From Hymenolepis diminuta (Eukaryota; Platyhelminthes; Cestoda; Cyclophyllidea; Hymenolepididae): a stretch of DNA of 64,000 nt. The stretch's first letter is position 1. Each line of letters opens with the position of its first letter. The translations under genes were made by a program, and so were the position numbers. Below the pieces are notes generated by a model. The model ran no database searches. It saw only the letters and a program-made list of their open reading frames with translations, and was not told where the DNA came from. Positions 46,491-60,640 of the stretch are shown piece by piece. The stretch covers positions 1,359,211-1,423,210 of the forward strand of contig CAADRB010000025.1 in the NCBI GenBank assembly GCA_900708905.1. Reading direction: 5' to 3'.

Positions 46491-49384
46491 ACGATATAAG
46501 GCTTCCGGTAGGGGAATTAATGAAAGGGGATTTCTACTCTAGTTGTTAGACGCTTGCTTTTAGCATACTACCATAAGAAGGGATTAACCTCTTCTGACAT
46601 TCGAAAGCTGTTCTGGGGTAGGGAGGAGGGGTTTTAAAAGGAAAGAGGGAGTGGTCTTTGAATAAATCTGTTTGGATTATGCTCTTTAAGGGTTATTTGA
46701 AGAAATGTCAGTTAAATTAGTGAAAACGAAATAATCTAAAGTAAAAAAAGGAGCGAAAAATATTTTTCTACCTTGTAATAGTTCAGTAAATATCATTGGA
46801 AAAAGAAGAAAAGAACGAATTTTAAGGGATAGATAAGAAGTACGTCATGGTCTAAACTCAACCATGACGCCAAATGAGGCAAAAAAATGACAGAAAAAAT
46901 GCCAGCAATAAATCAACGTTATGTTGGGAGTGGCTCATATTTTTAATGCTCCGGTGTCTGGACTATGACCATAAATATTGGTGACGCAGGTCTGACATGC
47001 CATTTCTCATAACAACTCTAATAAAATCCTCTTTTACTAATTAGATCCGTGAATATCTCTCCTATTAGGAAATATTCTTTTTAATATCCCAGAGATTTAA
47101 TCATCGGATCGGTATTTTTAAATATTCAAATTTTATTTTCTGTTCGAATTAACTGATATTAATTAATTTAAAAATATATTCCATTAATTATATCAGACTC
47201 TTTAAGAAAATTACCATTTGAAGTAATTTTCTAAAATGTAGCCTACGAAAACGCGGGGTAAAAATTGCACTGTATAAACGCTTAATTTTAAATATTTAAT
47301 TGAAAATATAATCCATATAAATGCTGAATATGATATATTACTAAAAAATAAAATTAATTTCACCATTATATATAGACAAAATGTAAATTTACTTTCAAAA
47401 CATTTAGTGAGAATTCAAACAGCTCATGAATTGCCCTAGTTGGACTGATACTGACAAATGCCAACAATAGAGAACGAGGGAGAGAACAAAACAAGTGACT
47501 CACTTTGTTTGTATTAGAGAAAAGAATAGTAAGAAGAGATAACAATAGTGATTGTGTGAGGGAGCGAGGAATTCATGCTGAAAACAAATTAAAACTCTGC
47601 ATGACAGCCAATCTCGTTTTCACTTTTTATTTTCTGCCTTTACCATAGATGCATAATATGAGGCTATTTAACCCTAAAGGTGGGAGTGGCGTCACTGCCT
47701 AAACTTTTAATCTTGGTAATTCTGGTACAAGCAACTAATTAGTGTGTTATCAAATATCCCAAACTATTGATGTAAAGGGACACCGATCCCCGTTTTCATC
47801 ATATTTCGATTTCTCTTCCTCTCAGCCAGTGTTGTAAACAACATGCCTCCTGCCCAAATTGTTTAGCGGAAGCCATTTTTTGGTAAATGGACTCTATAAT
47901 TTCCAACTCCATAGTATAAATGCTTTCTAATCTTCATCTTGGGGAAAAATTTGCTATTGGCTTCTTATATAAAGAAACTCTTATTCTGCCATGCATCTAG
48001 TGATTAGTGTAGTAGAAAATTTCAATCATGAGGTTAGATTTCAAATTTTCTAGCTTCTCTCATCGAGAAATTCAGGGTTATTCATTAGGCTACTAACTAG
48101 CATAAACAGGAATGGAGTCAAGTGGGTAGATCTAAATTAACAATTACGAATATCACTTGTTTTGGGGAGTGCGTTGGAAATTAAACGAAGCAATTACAAT
48201 TATGAAAATATTAAGTATGAGAATTGTTGAGAAAATAGCAGATGAAGGTGTTTAACTGCATTATTACATGGTTCGGGTTTAAAACGTTAACAAGATGATC
48301 CATTTCAGTGAGCTATTAATAAATAATATCTTAGGGATTTGAAACATCGGTTTGAGGTCGCTTGGAGAAATGAAATATGGATATTTTAAGTTAATACAAT
48401 TCTGTCAAAAATTGTGATAGTTCACTGTCTAATGCCCTAATGTTATTAGAAATCCATGTTCAAAGATATTGTGAATTTATTGACCAGTTGATTAAATTGA
48501 GTGAATGATCATGTCACATCGTTTCAATTTTATCCTCTTGCAGTCAGGAGCAGGCAAGTGGGGTTAGCAGAAATTTAATATATCACAGTGTTTTGAAACC
48601 TTCGCCAAGATTGAATATGATACTATCATGTTGAGCCATATCGTCCGTATTCTAACTGTCATGTGATGATGAAAGATCTTAGATTGTTAATTTGAACCTT
48701 GCCTATCACAATTTGGTTAGTACATATACATTCTATCTTCTTATCTCAAGGCTTTTGTTCTCTTTTTCTATTTCTCTCTGCTAACCTCATTCATGTTGTT
48801 TGTGTATGATATACATTTTGACCTACGTTTTAAGTCCAAGTCTTATATTTATTTGCTAGACTTTAGAAAGATCTTTAATCTTAATCTAGGGTGAACTCAA
48901 ATGAGTCATGACATGTTAAAACCGTGTTAGCAAGTATTCGCCTTCCACTATTTTGACCAATAGAAGTGTTTGATCAATATTATTAAATTAATCAATGAAA
49001 TCTGGGCGTTGCGAATAGGGATTCACTCACAGAACTCTATCTCACTCAGCATATGATTCACAAACTGCACTAATCTCTCATTACGATTTAATTCTATACT
49101 TTAAATATTCTGTAGCTGTTCTTACTTTCTTTCTATTTTTATGGCTGCTGCTCAACAAATTTTGATTATTCTTCATCTCCAAAAAAGCAAGTAAATTTGC
49201 GCACCCTAAATTCAAAAATCAAATGAAGTGAGATTCTCAATTGCCATTCAATGCCCTCACCTTAATTCCTCATTAGACTGTTATGCAGTTCCTCCTATCC
49301 AGATGTTTTGATACTTTCCCTTGCCGAACTTAACAATAATTCACGGTTATGTGAGTCCTAGGTTTTTATAATTACATTCTATAG

Positions 49385-49515
49385 TGTATTAAGATCTGCA
49401 GAGATCACAGATTTGATAGGAATCGATGCACAAATTACCAACAGGACGAGTTAATACTCGTCAGCGAGGAACGGTAGAATGCGATTTATTTGGCGGGCTG
49501 CTGAAAGTTTTTTCT
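49385..49515 (+). mobile_element. tRNA-like SINE, partial copy
   Basis: GCAGAGATCACAGATTTG and AATCGATGCACAAATTACC match the B-box region and the block after it. CGTCAGCGAGGAACGGTAG and AATGCGATTTATTTGGCGGG are a diverged body. It is outside the Ror gene. Confidence 0.45.
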
Positions 49516-51544
49516 ATCTAAGTTTTTTTTAAACACTTTTGATAAGTTTAAAATTGCATCACATGAAGAGAAATAGCTAAGTCTGACATTACCCTCATCA
49601 TATAAGCAGATATCTACGTTTCCGTCTGAGCTCTTGCCATTTCCCTGATTGACGTGGATAGATCCTTAAGATACGACCGTAACATCATCTCTATAGAAAA
49701 TGAATTTGACATTTTAATTGGAATTCTCCAATTTCCCCCTCCTCCCCTTCCCTCCAATTCAAAATAAAGTGTGACATTCTATAAAAATGCACACTCACTT
49801 ATTATTTGACACAAAGACATAACCATTTTCAGACATGGCAATTAAAGGGGAGAAGAAGGGGAGGGTGACAAAACTGAATATGTGCAAAGCATCTCCATAT
49901 CTCCCCTCCCTTCTTTTGACTTAGTCATTAATGACTCAACCAATCCTCCTATACAACCCCAATAACACTTGTTTCGAGTACACTACTCGATTGAGTCCAT
50001 GCTCGGGGAATCAACAATCTGCTGACGAGCGCACATCCTAATTGTGTCGCACTTCCGCCTCTGATATGTCTGGCCAGAAATTTTATGGAGTTCTTCGGCG
50101 TACCCCTGCCTCGGTTCCACGCATGTGACTTAATTAACCCCTCATTTATTCGCACATTGAATGTGTCTGGGAATGAAGGAGAAATATGACTCATGGGTTG
50201 ATGGTGTATCGCGGAGACTTGAGTACGCAGTAACGGCCGCACGCCGACCCCTTTGATTTGCATTTCAATATATCACAGTGTGTGTTTGACTTTGAGACGG
50301 GGTTGTGTTTGGATAATGCACTTTCTTTCAAAGAAGACACTATCAGTTAGAAGACGTCGGCTCTGCAAAGGCAGATGCTAATTCGAGAAAAGGAGAATTA
50401 ATTTTAAGAGTAAAACACAAGAGGTCTTAAAAAAGAAAAGATTAAAAGGAAAATTAACAGATGTTTTTATGATATACAATGAAATCTAAATGTTTCAGAA
50501 ATGCAGCGCAATGAATAAATTTCGAGACATCCACTTTGACTAGGCACTAAAATGGTCAATCTTACTCGTATCATTGTCCAGTTTCAACAAAACTGTTACT
50601 GGAAAAGGAGTCATCAGATTGAAATGAATTTTTACACTTATTTCTCACTTCAGGACCTGTTTTAACCAGAATACGTGATAAATCTTGTTACTGACGGCCT
50701 TAAAGCATCAATCTGCGCCCGTGATAGAGACCTAATGGCAGTTGATAACAGTAAGGGGGAGAACGCAGTCAGCGACTTAACATCTGACACCCCTTTTGTA
50801 GTAGTCAGCACTGAGTGATAGCACTTAATGAGAAAATTGTAAATAAACTTAAATTTTCTGATAGTAAACAGAAGAGGCTTACCTACAATCTCTAACTTTT
50901 ATAATATAAAATAGAGGGTTTGAGTTAATTAGAACGCTATTTAATTATTAATCTATTTTTATTGGACTCTGAAAAGTTAAAACATATTGACTCTCTGACA
51001 GTTGTGACAACAGTATTGCTATTTGGCGTTAAAACAAACAAAGACTTGGCTGTCTGATTTTTAAAAATGATTGCATCTTTATTTTAGTCGTAACTCATTT
51101 TGAGAGAATTTCAATAGCTAAAACGATTTCTTTGAAAACCCCTTTTATTAAAATGACAGCTAAAGGAAAGAATTTCTTACAGCTTACAATTTTCTATTAG
51201 AATCTGTTCAATTCGTGGTTTCTCTACTTTGAACATCTTTTCATATTCATTTCTGAAAACATACCTTCTCAAGTCAACAGCTGAGTTGATAACAGATAAG
51301 CCGAAATTACAATAAAGGAGGGAGATTGGGAAATAGCTCACAATTTTTTGTATAAAAATATTTGAATTATTTATATTAATTGATTAATTTAATTTAATTA
51401 ATTTTATCAATTAAAAAAGGGAAATGAGAATGACAAACATAATAAGAAGCTTAACTTGAATTTCGATTTTTGTACATTTGACTTCCCAAGCCCATAAAAG
51501 AAGGCATTCACATTACTTGGGTAGTGAAAATATATATTGAAGTC

Positions 51545-51670
51545 ATTTTTACCCGGATTCCACCATCAACTACTAGGGCCGACCTTCCACGTTAATGAGT
51601 GTGCATCGATGAGAATTGATTTCGTGAACTCTGACCTGTCAAATGTGATCATTGCGCTACTGGTGCGCCC
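51545..51670 (-). mobile_element. tRNA-like SINE, partial copy
   Basis: Minus strand: GGGCGCACCAGTAGCGCAAT (A-box region), ACAGGTCAGAGTTCACG (B-box region), CATCGATGCACACTC, GGAAGGTCGGCCCTAG and GATGGTGGAATCCGGG. The block order agrees with the other copies. Confidence 0.52.
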
Positions 51671-54600
51671 TATTCATTTGATGTTTCTAGAACCCCACGA
51701 GGTTCTAATGTAATGGGTTCTGTACTTGGATTTTGAATATTAGTTCTTGATAGTCTCTGATCAAAAACTTTTCTAATGATCCGTCATCATCTTTGTAGTT
51801 AAACAATTAGCTTCCGAACTTCATGGCATGCTGAAAATTTGGCACATTTTAGAACATTTAAATGACGAGAGATCTTTATATGGAGTTAATACTCAAACAG
51901 TATACAAACCTTAATTTCAGACTGTTTCTTTTAAGAGCGACAATAATAAAAGTGGATGATTCAGCTTACACCGATATATTTTGAACCCATGTGATTCGAT
52001 AAGTTAGACGTTAAATACTGGTTGCAATTCTGTTCGGTGACTTTCACCCAGGAAAAATGAAAATACAATTCAAGATAACAGCTTTTCAGAAGTTTGTTAA
52101 ATTTCAGTCTCTAAAGTGTTAATCAATGATTAATGAAACGCCAGACTGCAATGAAGTGTAGATTAACGCCTGTTGTCTGCCTGAAAATTTCAGCTGTCAG
52201 TTCGGATCAGTAATTTTTTCCACATCTTCAAATTCATAAACGAATGAAAAAGTCTAAACAAGGAAACAAGACTGCAACATTTCAAACTGAATTCGCAAGG
52301 CTCGGTTGGATGTTTTAATTAGAAAGTAATTGCTTCTATCTGATCGCCATATCATATTGTTACGTAGTACCAGAAAGCATGTTCGAAAATTAGACACACA
52401 CCTAAATTAAAATAGGTTTCCAATCGTAATGACTGAATTCGATTTCTGTTTTCATTTTATAAAATGAATACTAATTAGTACAATGTAAAGAGTTTTAAAG
52501 TTTTGATCACAGAAAGGCATCTAAATACAAGAACCAACGAGACAATCGACTATCGTGAAGAGTCGCAAAAAGATCAGGTAAACAAAGGATTAAACTTCAA
52601 ACATCATTTATTCATCAGATATAACTTATTGTGTCACGTTCTTGTGTTTTAAAACTTGATGGTGATTTTCAACCTAGGCTCCTAGCTAATAATTAACGAT
52701 GCTCCGAACTTATTCATCAGTTAATTAAATGAGGGGGCTGATTTTCTCCTGACTCTATACAGTTGCCTCATTTAATATCTGAGATCAGTCAGTTGGTAAG
52801 ATTGAAGAGCAATGTATCCAAGGCCCCTAGTTACCCTTTTAAAAGCGGTACAATAGGCAAAAAACTACATTTGATTCATTCACCATTTTTAAGGAAAGAA
52901 TGGTCTTCCAGAGAAGTAAAACTAAAAACGACAACAAAGTTTATAATATTGCTAACGATTAAGTCGCCACCAGGTAAATCCAATAGAAATAGCACAGTTT
53001 TTTACTGGAAAATTTCTGTTTTTCATTAGTTTATGCAGGTCTTTATTGATCAATAAAATACCAATAGAAAATTGGTTTGCACTCGAAATGGCTTAGTGAG
53101 TACAGGACCATGAAAAATCGCTGACCTCTTCGTTATGGTAATGGCCATGTTAATTAGAAATCAAACTATAAAGCATTTCCCATTTATATGTAAATTCCAT
53201 CCCCTTCCAACGGCACATTGTTAAAATAGGAAAATTTGAAAGTATCATTAGTAAAACATTTATAATTTAGAGAAAATTTGTGTTACTGAAAGAATGAAAG
53301 AGCTCTTAGTGGAAGTGTAAAACCTCATGACAACTGCTTTAGTGGCTACATTAAATTTGGCACAGTGCTGAGAAGAAAGTGATTTGCAAGTTGATGATCA
53401 TATACAATAAAGCCTGATAATTATCTCTGTCGGTAACAGATACCAGTTTTATCGGTAAATATCTCAATGAGATGCAAGAGTTCAAGTTCTACTAGAAATT
53501 TCAGTCCTTGGATGTTCTTTAATGGTCAATTGATCATATTTGCAGAGACGATATTGAAAGTAAGTTTAGGGAGTGATTTTTTTAAAATAGGGTTTCAGAA
53601 GCAGATGATCCAAGTAAGAGCGGTAGTGTAACATCAGGCTGCAAGAAATTCCTGCCAGCCGAGGCTAGCCTAAACCTAGAATATAAATCAGCTAGATTTG
53701 GTTTTTCTTCAAGTACTTTTGAGCCACAAACTCAGTGCAATTGAGAATGATTGTGAAGTCAAAGGAAACTAAGTCTAATAAGCCTCCAGGTCGAATTTAA
53801 GGCAATAAGTGATTGAATGAAAGAAAACGTAATTATTTAAACCGAAACCTTCTATAATCCTTCGACTTTTTATTCATTCAATAGTAAGCTTCTCTTACCA
53901 ATAGAAAGTGACGAAATTGAACCCTGAGAGCTAATGACATTAATTTAGGAATAATCTTTTACTATTCTACTTGCGCAATTCCAAAATTCGGTAGGGATCT
54001 TCTTTACAACATACTGTCTTCTATAGAGACAACTAGAATGCGCAACCGAATCTCCGATATAGAATAAACATTGAGGGCTTTTTAAGAGCCAATGCACAGA
54101 AGGACATTGTTCACATGGCAGCAGAATCGGTATGTAGGGGAAATTTGCCCAATATGGCAAGAAAGTTTTATCTAATCTCAAACGGGTGTGGGACCTTGGC
54201 ACTTGTTCATTCAGAGATAATTTTTTATCAAAATTGATTTAGCATTCCAAATTTCATTATGTTCAAACTGTGCAATTTTATAAAGCTAAATAAAGCCATA
54301 ACTTCAATTTCACAGTAATTAACGGGTCTAAAGAATAAAGTTCTTACCTTAGAATACAATTAAACATTTTGATAAGGTCAATTGTGAGAAGCAACTGAAA
54401 CCGATTAACAGAATATCTAATAAATGATAAAGAGAAGGGGACCTAGTACAGATTGGGAGCAACATCAGGGTTTCAAAGAGTCTTAATTCGTTCGACTCTT
54501 AGGTTCAGATTGTATAGATTGTACTGATGGGTCGCTCGCATTCCAAAATTTGAATTTCATGGTTCATCCCTTGAATTGCAGCAAATGCCTGTTCACTATG

Positions 54601-57600
54601 TTTAGGGGTTCAATCGACTTTTTCTGCCAATTTTTGAGAAGGCAAAACGAATTTACAATAATAAACTCAGTAATCGAATTAGCTACTTGAAGTTGAATAT
54701 TAATTTAAAATGTTAATACCTCATTATAAATTAATAGAGTAGATTCGACTAATAATGCGCGGATACGGTGAAGTGAAGTACACCGGGGTTCGGAGTAATC
54801 TGTCAATAAAGTAACGAAGCACTTTAATTATGAGGGTCTTCTTTTTGATCATTTAACATTTGCGGGAAATTAGCTTTGGTAAATCAAAACTCTGGACTCA
54901 AATACATACACATTTCTCTAACCAACTGGAAGGTTAAAAATTACTTTCAATGTTTGGATTTGATCAAACAAATAAATTATCACATTATTAATCCATAGTC
55001 AATGTGGTAATCGCTTGAATGCACATCTACGCAATTTGAGTATTTAAAAGTCGAGATCAATTCCAACCTACACGAAATTAAGTGATACATCCAACTTTGA
55101 CCACTGACTTTTCACAGCGCGATTGAAGTTTTAATAAACGAACGCTGGCATAAGGAGTAACATGTAAAAATATAAGAGATCGTAAAGAAAAAACTACCTG
55201 GAATCTATTATTCCGTGTAAACTTTTTAAAACAATTAATTTCAAAATGAAATAAGAGCTTAAGTCCGAATATGGTTGATTTCATTTGAATAAAAGGAAAT
55301 TGAGATGAAAATAAATCTCCAAATCCTCTTCATTTTGCCTCTTTTTCCTCATTAATTCAAAAGAGTTTTGATATGCTCTTGGCAATACCAGAATAATGAT
55401 GTTATTGAATGGCGACCTCGCACTGTAGGTCTGTTTATCGGGAAAAGGAGTGGCGAGAAAAGTATTTCCATCACTTTTATTGTTTATATGCCACGAGCTT
55501 TACCTGAAAAAGGAATTGTTTATAATATTATTATTATTATGGGTTTGGAGAAAGACGGAAGTTTTTTGATATATGGTTCAGATAAATTTAAACAAATAAC
55601 AAAAATATTATGAAATAATTGAAAAATTATTTTGAGCTTTAAATATAAAGATTATAATTATTTTATTCACTCAGTTTATGTTTTACTGGATTTTATTACC
55701 AACATTATGACATCAAGCATCAAAATAGATTGATCTCAGGCTGGGGGAAATAGAAATATATTGGATCAAGTAGTTCTTGTGACAAGAAACTTCCCTCTTC
55801 GCCGTCCAAATTTATCATGGTTTTATTTACATTATCTGTCCGGTCGTTCACTTCGAGGATGGCCACCCTTGACCAGTAAAAATCCACACTCACTATAAGG
55901 GTGACATTTTACATGATTCGCTTCGGACCTTAATAACGCACCCCCAACCAATCTTTTCCCGCCTTCCTCTTATTCTTCTTCTTCTTCCTCCTCTTCTTCT
56001 CTTCAGAAGTTTTTATTCTTCGAATGCCGGCAATCATGTGTGTCGGGGGATCAGTTGAATCGACTGATTAGAAAGATTTATTCGGCAATATCAGTGACTC
56101 ACTTTGTCTACCGCCTTCTACGTAACGATAAGTCGACTATGATTTGAAACTGCATTTTTGGCAAAATAATTAGTTCGGACGAAGTATTCAACTCTCAAAA
56201 CTGTAAATTAAATTATGTATCATATTTTAAATATTATTCTTTAATCCCAATCAAATTTATTTGAGGATTTTACCCAATCTCTGACTCCTTAATTGGAAAT
56301 TCTTTCTGGTATTTAATTCCAGTTTAAAAAGCACCCACCTAAAATATTTCCACAAAAGCTTTTCTCACATTAACCTGTTTCTTGTTGTGTTTTTCATAAA
56401 TGCTGTACATACTGCATACTTCGAGAACACACCAGTTTCTCCAACGATGTCTTCGGTTTTCAGTAGCTACATAACTACATTCAAATAATACCCGCATCAT
56501 TGAACATCTCTAGCTATCAGCATGTATCTTTGAAAATTAATATTTAACAGGATGCCGCAGATTTTATGTTGTCTTGGGATAAGTCGGTGGTCCCTAAGTT
56601 GTCCATTACTCTTATGAAAATGAGAGTGTATGCTGCTTTAGTTATTCGGACGAAGACTGTTATTAGTTCGACGGTGTTTCGACCTTCAGCATTAATACCT
56701 TGAAGGCATTTATATATTTATGTATATAGACTTTATTGACCTTATAAAATGGCTAAGAGTAATCGTATTTCTGCGTCATATCTCTCCGGCTCTGTGTCAA
56801 CTGGAATCTAACAATATTTAGCGGATACACAGATCCCAGAAGCAGAATTTAGTCTTTTGATATTAAAATAGTTCAGAAAGAATCTCACTTTACAAAAATG
56901 TCTTAAATTAAAACTTCTCAAATAAAGTGGCGAAATGCTACTGCAGATCTCTTACCGATCTGTAAGAATTCGACCTTCGAATTAATCTTATCCTGATACC
57001 TCACCAATAATATTCAACTGGATTGAATTCAGAAGATCCGCCTTAATATAAATTAAATTATTATAAGACATAAATAGGATTAAAAATGGCGATGTTCAAA
57101 AATATTTGGAGCACTAAAGAATAGAGGCATTTGATATAAGTGTAGTCGAAAAGATACGTATGGGACGATTTGATAGTAAGAGATTAAAAGAACGATTTCG
57201 AGAACCACTACAGACTTAAAAAACATACACAGTTGTGATGTGAGAAAAACAAAAGAACCTAGTTAAAATATGCGTGATGTCGGTGTCTCGTATCAGTTGT
57301 CTTGTACCCTAAAAAATGTCGATTTTTAAGATGCAGATTAAAAGTCCTAGACAGGGTATAATAGTAAAAGAGTCTGTAGGTAAAACCTATTTCAAATGAG
57401 GCTTCAGTCGACCTTATAGTAATAGAGACCTTAAAATAAAAAAAAATGTAATATTTGGATCCAGGTATTAAAGACGGTGCATATTCAAAAGAAGTCACTA
57501 AAAGTTATAAGAGTTTAAGATTCAAAGCCATTAATTAATGAAAGCGAAGTCGAAAAAGACTGATAACTCAAAGTGGATTAAGTTTTGTGAATGCCTTCAA

Positions 57601-60332
57601 AAATCATGGACCTATAAAACTGAGTATTTGTTGGTCATGAATGGAAAATGCATATGATTCTTCGCTTTGGATTCATCTTTCAGTCATTATTTCATACTTT
57701 GTCTTTATGTGGAAAATTAAACAGATTCTAAAATAGGTTTCAAATAGGTCTAACATCTGATCCTTCAATGTTTTAACTATGCTAGTGTAGAGTTATTAAT
57801 CAATATTTTTCTATTAGCTGCTAATTTGGAACTAATTCTACCGCCCAAACTTTCATTTAATTCACCCACTTAAGTAAAATTATTTCTCCCTTCCTCCAAG
57901 CTCAGCTATTACAATGAAATTGTTTAAGTTATAATATGAAGGTTCTAAAAAGAGTTGACGATGAGTGGCTACGGAGGGGTAGAACCATGACTCATCCTGT
58001 GCACTCAGTATTGATGCCGTATGCTATCTGCAGCTAGAACACGACACAGGAGAAATACAGGCACACAGAATGTCCAATTCCGTGTCACCCCATCACTTTT
58101 TTTGTTTACACGCTGCCTCCGCTAGCGCTGCCTGCAGCCGTAACAACAGGGTGGGTGGCCGAACTGTGCCCCCATACACCCTCTCTCCCTCTCTACTTAA
58201 CCTGCAGCGCAGAACTGGCGGTCACAAGTCAGCAAGGCATGTGAATGTTTAGTCAAGATCCAGAGTGGTTTGGACCACTTTAGCCAGAATTTGAGGTAAA
58301 ATACTCAGGAAGTGGGGAGAGAAAGATGAGGGATTAGACTTTTTAAACTACTTCAATTATTAAAGGACGATTTAAATGACCACGTCGTAGGTGATTCATA
58401 AAATTTGGGGAGAAGATAATATCTTAAATGCCCTATTTTATCAGATATTAATATTGAAAATTTTAACTACTTCGTAAGCTTCATTCAGATAAAATATCCC
58501 GAGTGCTTGAATATAACTTATTGCAGTTGTTTTAAGTCTAATTAACATAAAACATTTGAAATTGTTAAAATTCTGTTTGCGCGGTACTTCTTATTTGATC
58601 ATTCAAACAGCTGTTTTGAAGTGAAATTTTATTTATTTTATTAATAATGTAATTTAATAATTCAAAATACCAAACTTTGCAAAGTATAAATTTTTTAAAT
58701 GCTTTAAATTTGTTTAAATTCTCTGTAAACAATGTTATACAAAATCGGGCAAAAGAGAATGGAAATGTCCGAAATCAAAGCAGTAAATTGTTTCACGTCT
58801 ATAAGGTGATTCAAATATTGCTCGTGGAATAACAGCTATCCTTTATTCTTGTTTTACAGCATCAAAACCCTGCGACTCATGCAAACGCAAACGTGCCAAA
58901 AGCCGAAAATTGGATGAGGGGTATTTTCGAAATGAAATGAAAAGTTATCCAGAAATATGTGTGCGCTGTTCTCTTGCTAGGTGACTCAGCTACTGTGACA
59001 TGCTGAGCAGGGATTCCTTAATTTTAGGAATTGTAAATTTCCTCAATTTTCCGCCATTTTTTTATTTGAATTAAATTTAAGTAGAACTGATACGAATTTA
59101 ACGAATAAGTTTACATTAGGCTTAATGAAATCCACCTTTGGATTTTCGAGAACAAATTCGTCAAATATATCTTGGTATTATATCTCTCGCGAAAGCTTTT
59201 CAGTCCATAAAATGCAAATGAGGTAGATTATCCGTTATTTCCAGAAGTACGTGCCTGATTCGAGAGAAATTGCAGTGCTCAGATTCAGTATCTTTGAGAG
59301 GATGATTAAGATAAGGTATTACTTTGCATAACCCCAGATGATATGCTTCGAACAATGAAATTTAAAACGGTAAGGATGATACAACCGTACGTATTGTATT
59401 GTATTTGGAAATATAGTTATGCACCACGGTATTAGAAAGAGGGGTATTGGTATATGCGTAAAGAGGGAGGAGAATTAGGCCATTCATAAGAAATTAAATG
59501 AATAGAAATTAGGTTTCTAGGTCATTGCATAAGTATCACATGGGCAATCTGAGTTGAAGAGTAAGAAAACACTTAATGATCCTTTCCAAAAGTTAGAATA
59601 TACGTCACTCAATTACTACGACAGGGAAAGATACACCAGACTTAGAGAACTTTTTACAGATTAGAGAGAACTAATATATCTGCACGATATACCTTTCTAT
59701 ATTTTCCTTTTTGAATTCCTTTTTAGTAAAATATGCCCCTGTCGAAAAATCAAACAAATTAGTATTGAGGGTATACCATCGTAATTTTCACGAAATTCTG
59801 ACTTATGATTTCAATTTATCGGTTTGATTTTGAACGATTAAAGTACCTGAAGAGTTTGTACAATGGTATTTTATATTACATATAATGCTTTAGTATACAT
59901 TTTCGCAAGATTGTTCAAAAACGAAATCTGATTTCGGTTGTTGTGGCTCCTATGTCTTGATAGTACAGGCATCGTTCTGCTTATCTCCTGGAATTAAAAA
60001 TTAACTCCTAAGGAAAAGTGTAAACAAATAAGCTAATTTCCCGCAAATTATTCTAGTAATCTCCTAAAACAACTTTTCAAAAAAATTATACGTAGTTGGC
60101 CAAAATAGAATTTTCTGCCTTTACAAGTGGATGGTGGTTAATAAATATTTGCCCAACAAACAGCAATATCCTCTGTTGTTATGAAATACATCAACACATT
60201 TACACTAAAATACTTAAAATGACAAATTTGTGAAAGAAACAATGAAAAAGGCGATTGCAAGTGGTTTTAAAAGATTTGTTTCGGGAAGCATTTAATTAAA
60301 AATCAATTGTCTTTTCTATTCAGAAATGGACC

Positions 60333-60635
60333 TGTAGCAGATGCTACAGTTAGGTAATCCTCCTAAGCAGTCCAGATAGCGTCTAGTAGAGTCCTCTATT
60401 GTAAATTTACTGCCAAAATTAGCTAGGCTGCGCCCAAAGTAGTGAGAACAAGAGAGCTGTTGCGTGGAGAGGGTCTACTGATCCATAAGTGATGAGATAG
60501 TAAGAATTTTAAGCGAACGGAGCTCCTTATGAGTCGCTGTCCACGAGCTTGGTCCTTAAATACGAGCAAAGCTAAGCCGCAGGGATACTGATTGCTGATT
60601 GGCTGAGGAGGAGGCCTCTGCACGCGAACTCAACA
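60333..60635 (-). mobile_element. Solo LTR of the CsRn1-like family
   Basis: About 303 nt. On the minus strand it starts TGTTGAGTTCGCGTGCAG and ends GTAGCATCTGCTACA, giving TG...CA ends. It has AGCCAATCAGCAATCAG, then a TATA-like CGTATTTAAGGACC, as in an LTR promoter. Its 3' half matches the LTR remnant at 39806. The flanks GGACC (60328-60332) and GGCCC (60636-60640) could be a 5-bp target duplication with one change. No internal region is attached. Confidence 0.68.
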
Positions 60636-60640
60636 GGCCC

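Larger units (their letters stand above)
46610..60330. other. Gene-poor stretch
   Basis: Apart from two SINE fragments, I see no gene. Local features are an AT-rich block near 47100-47400, an AATTAATT-rich block at 51360-51415, a CTT-rich tract at 55970-56005, and GC-richer patches at 49940-50280 and 57960-58260, neither of which translates to anything I recognise. Confidence 0.45.

Noticed and set aside
49949..50263. 104-codon minus-strand ORF in a GC-richer patch
   Set aside because: The composition is unusual but the translation has no motif I recognise and no splice context.
53945..54202. 85-codon minus-strand ORF with several Cys and Tyr
   Set aside because: I checked it for transposase or zinc-finger spacing and found none.
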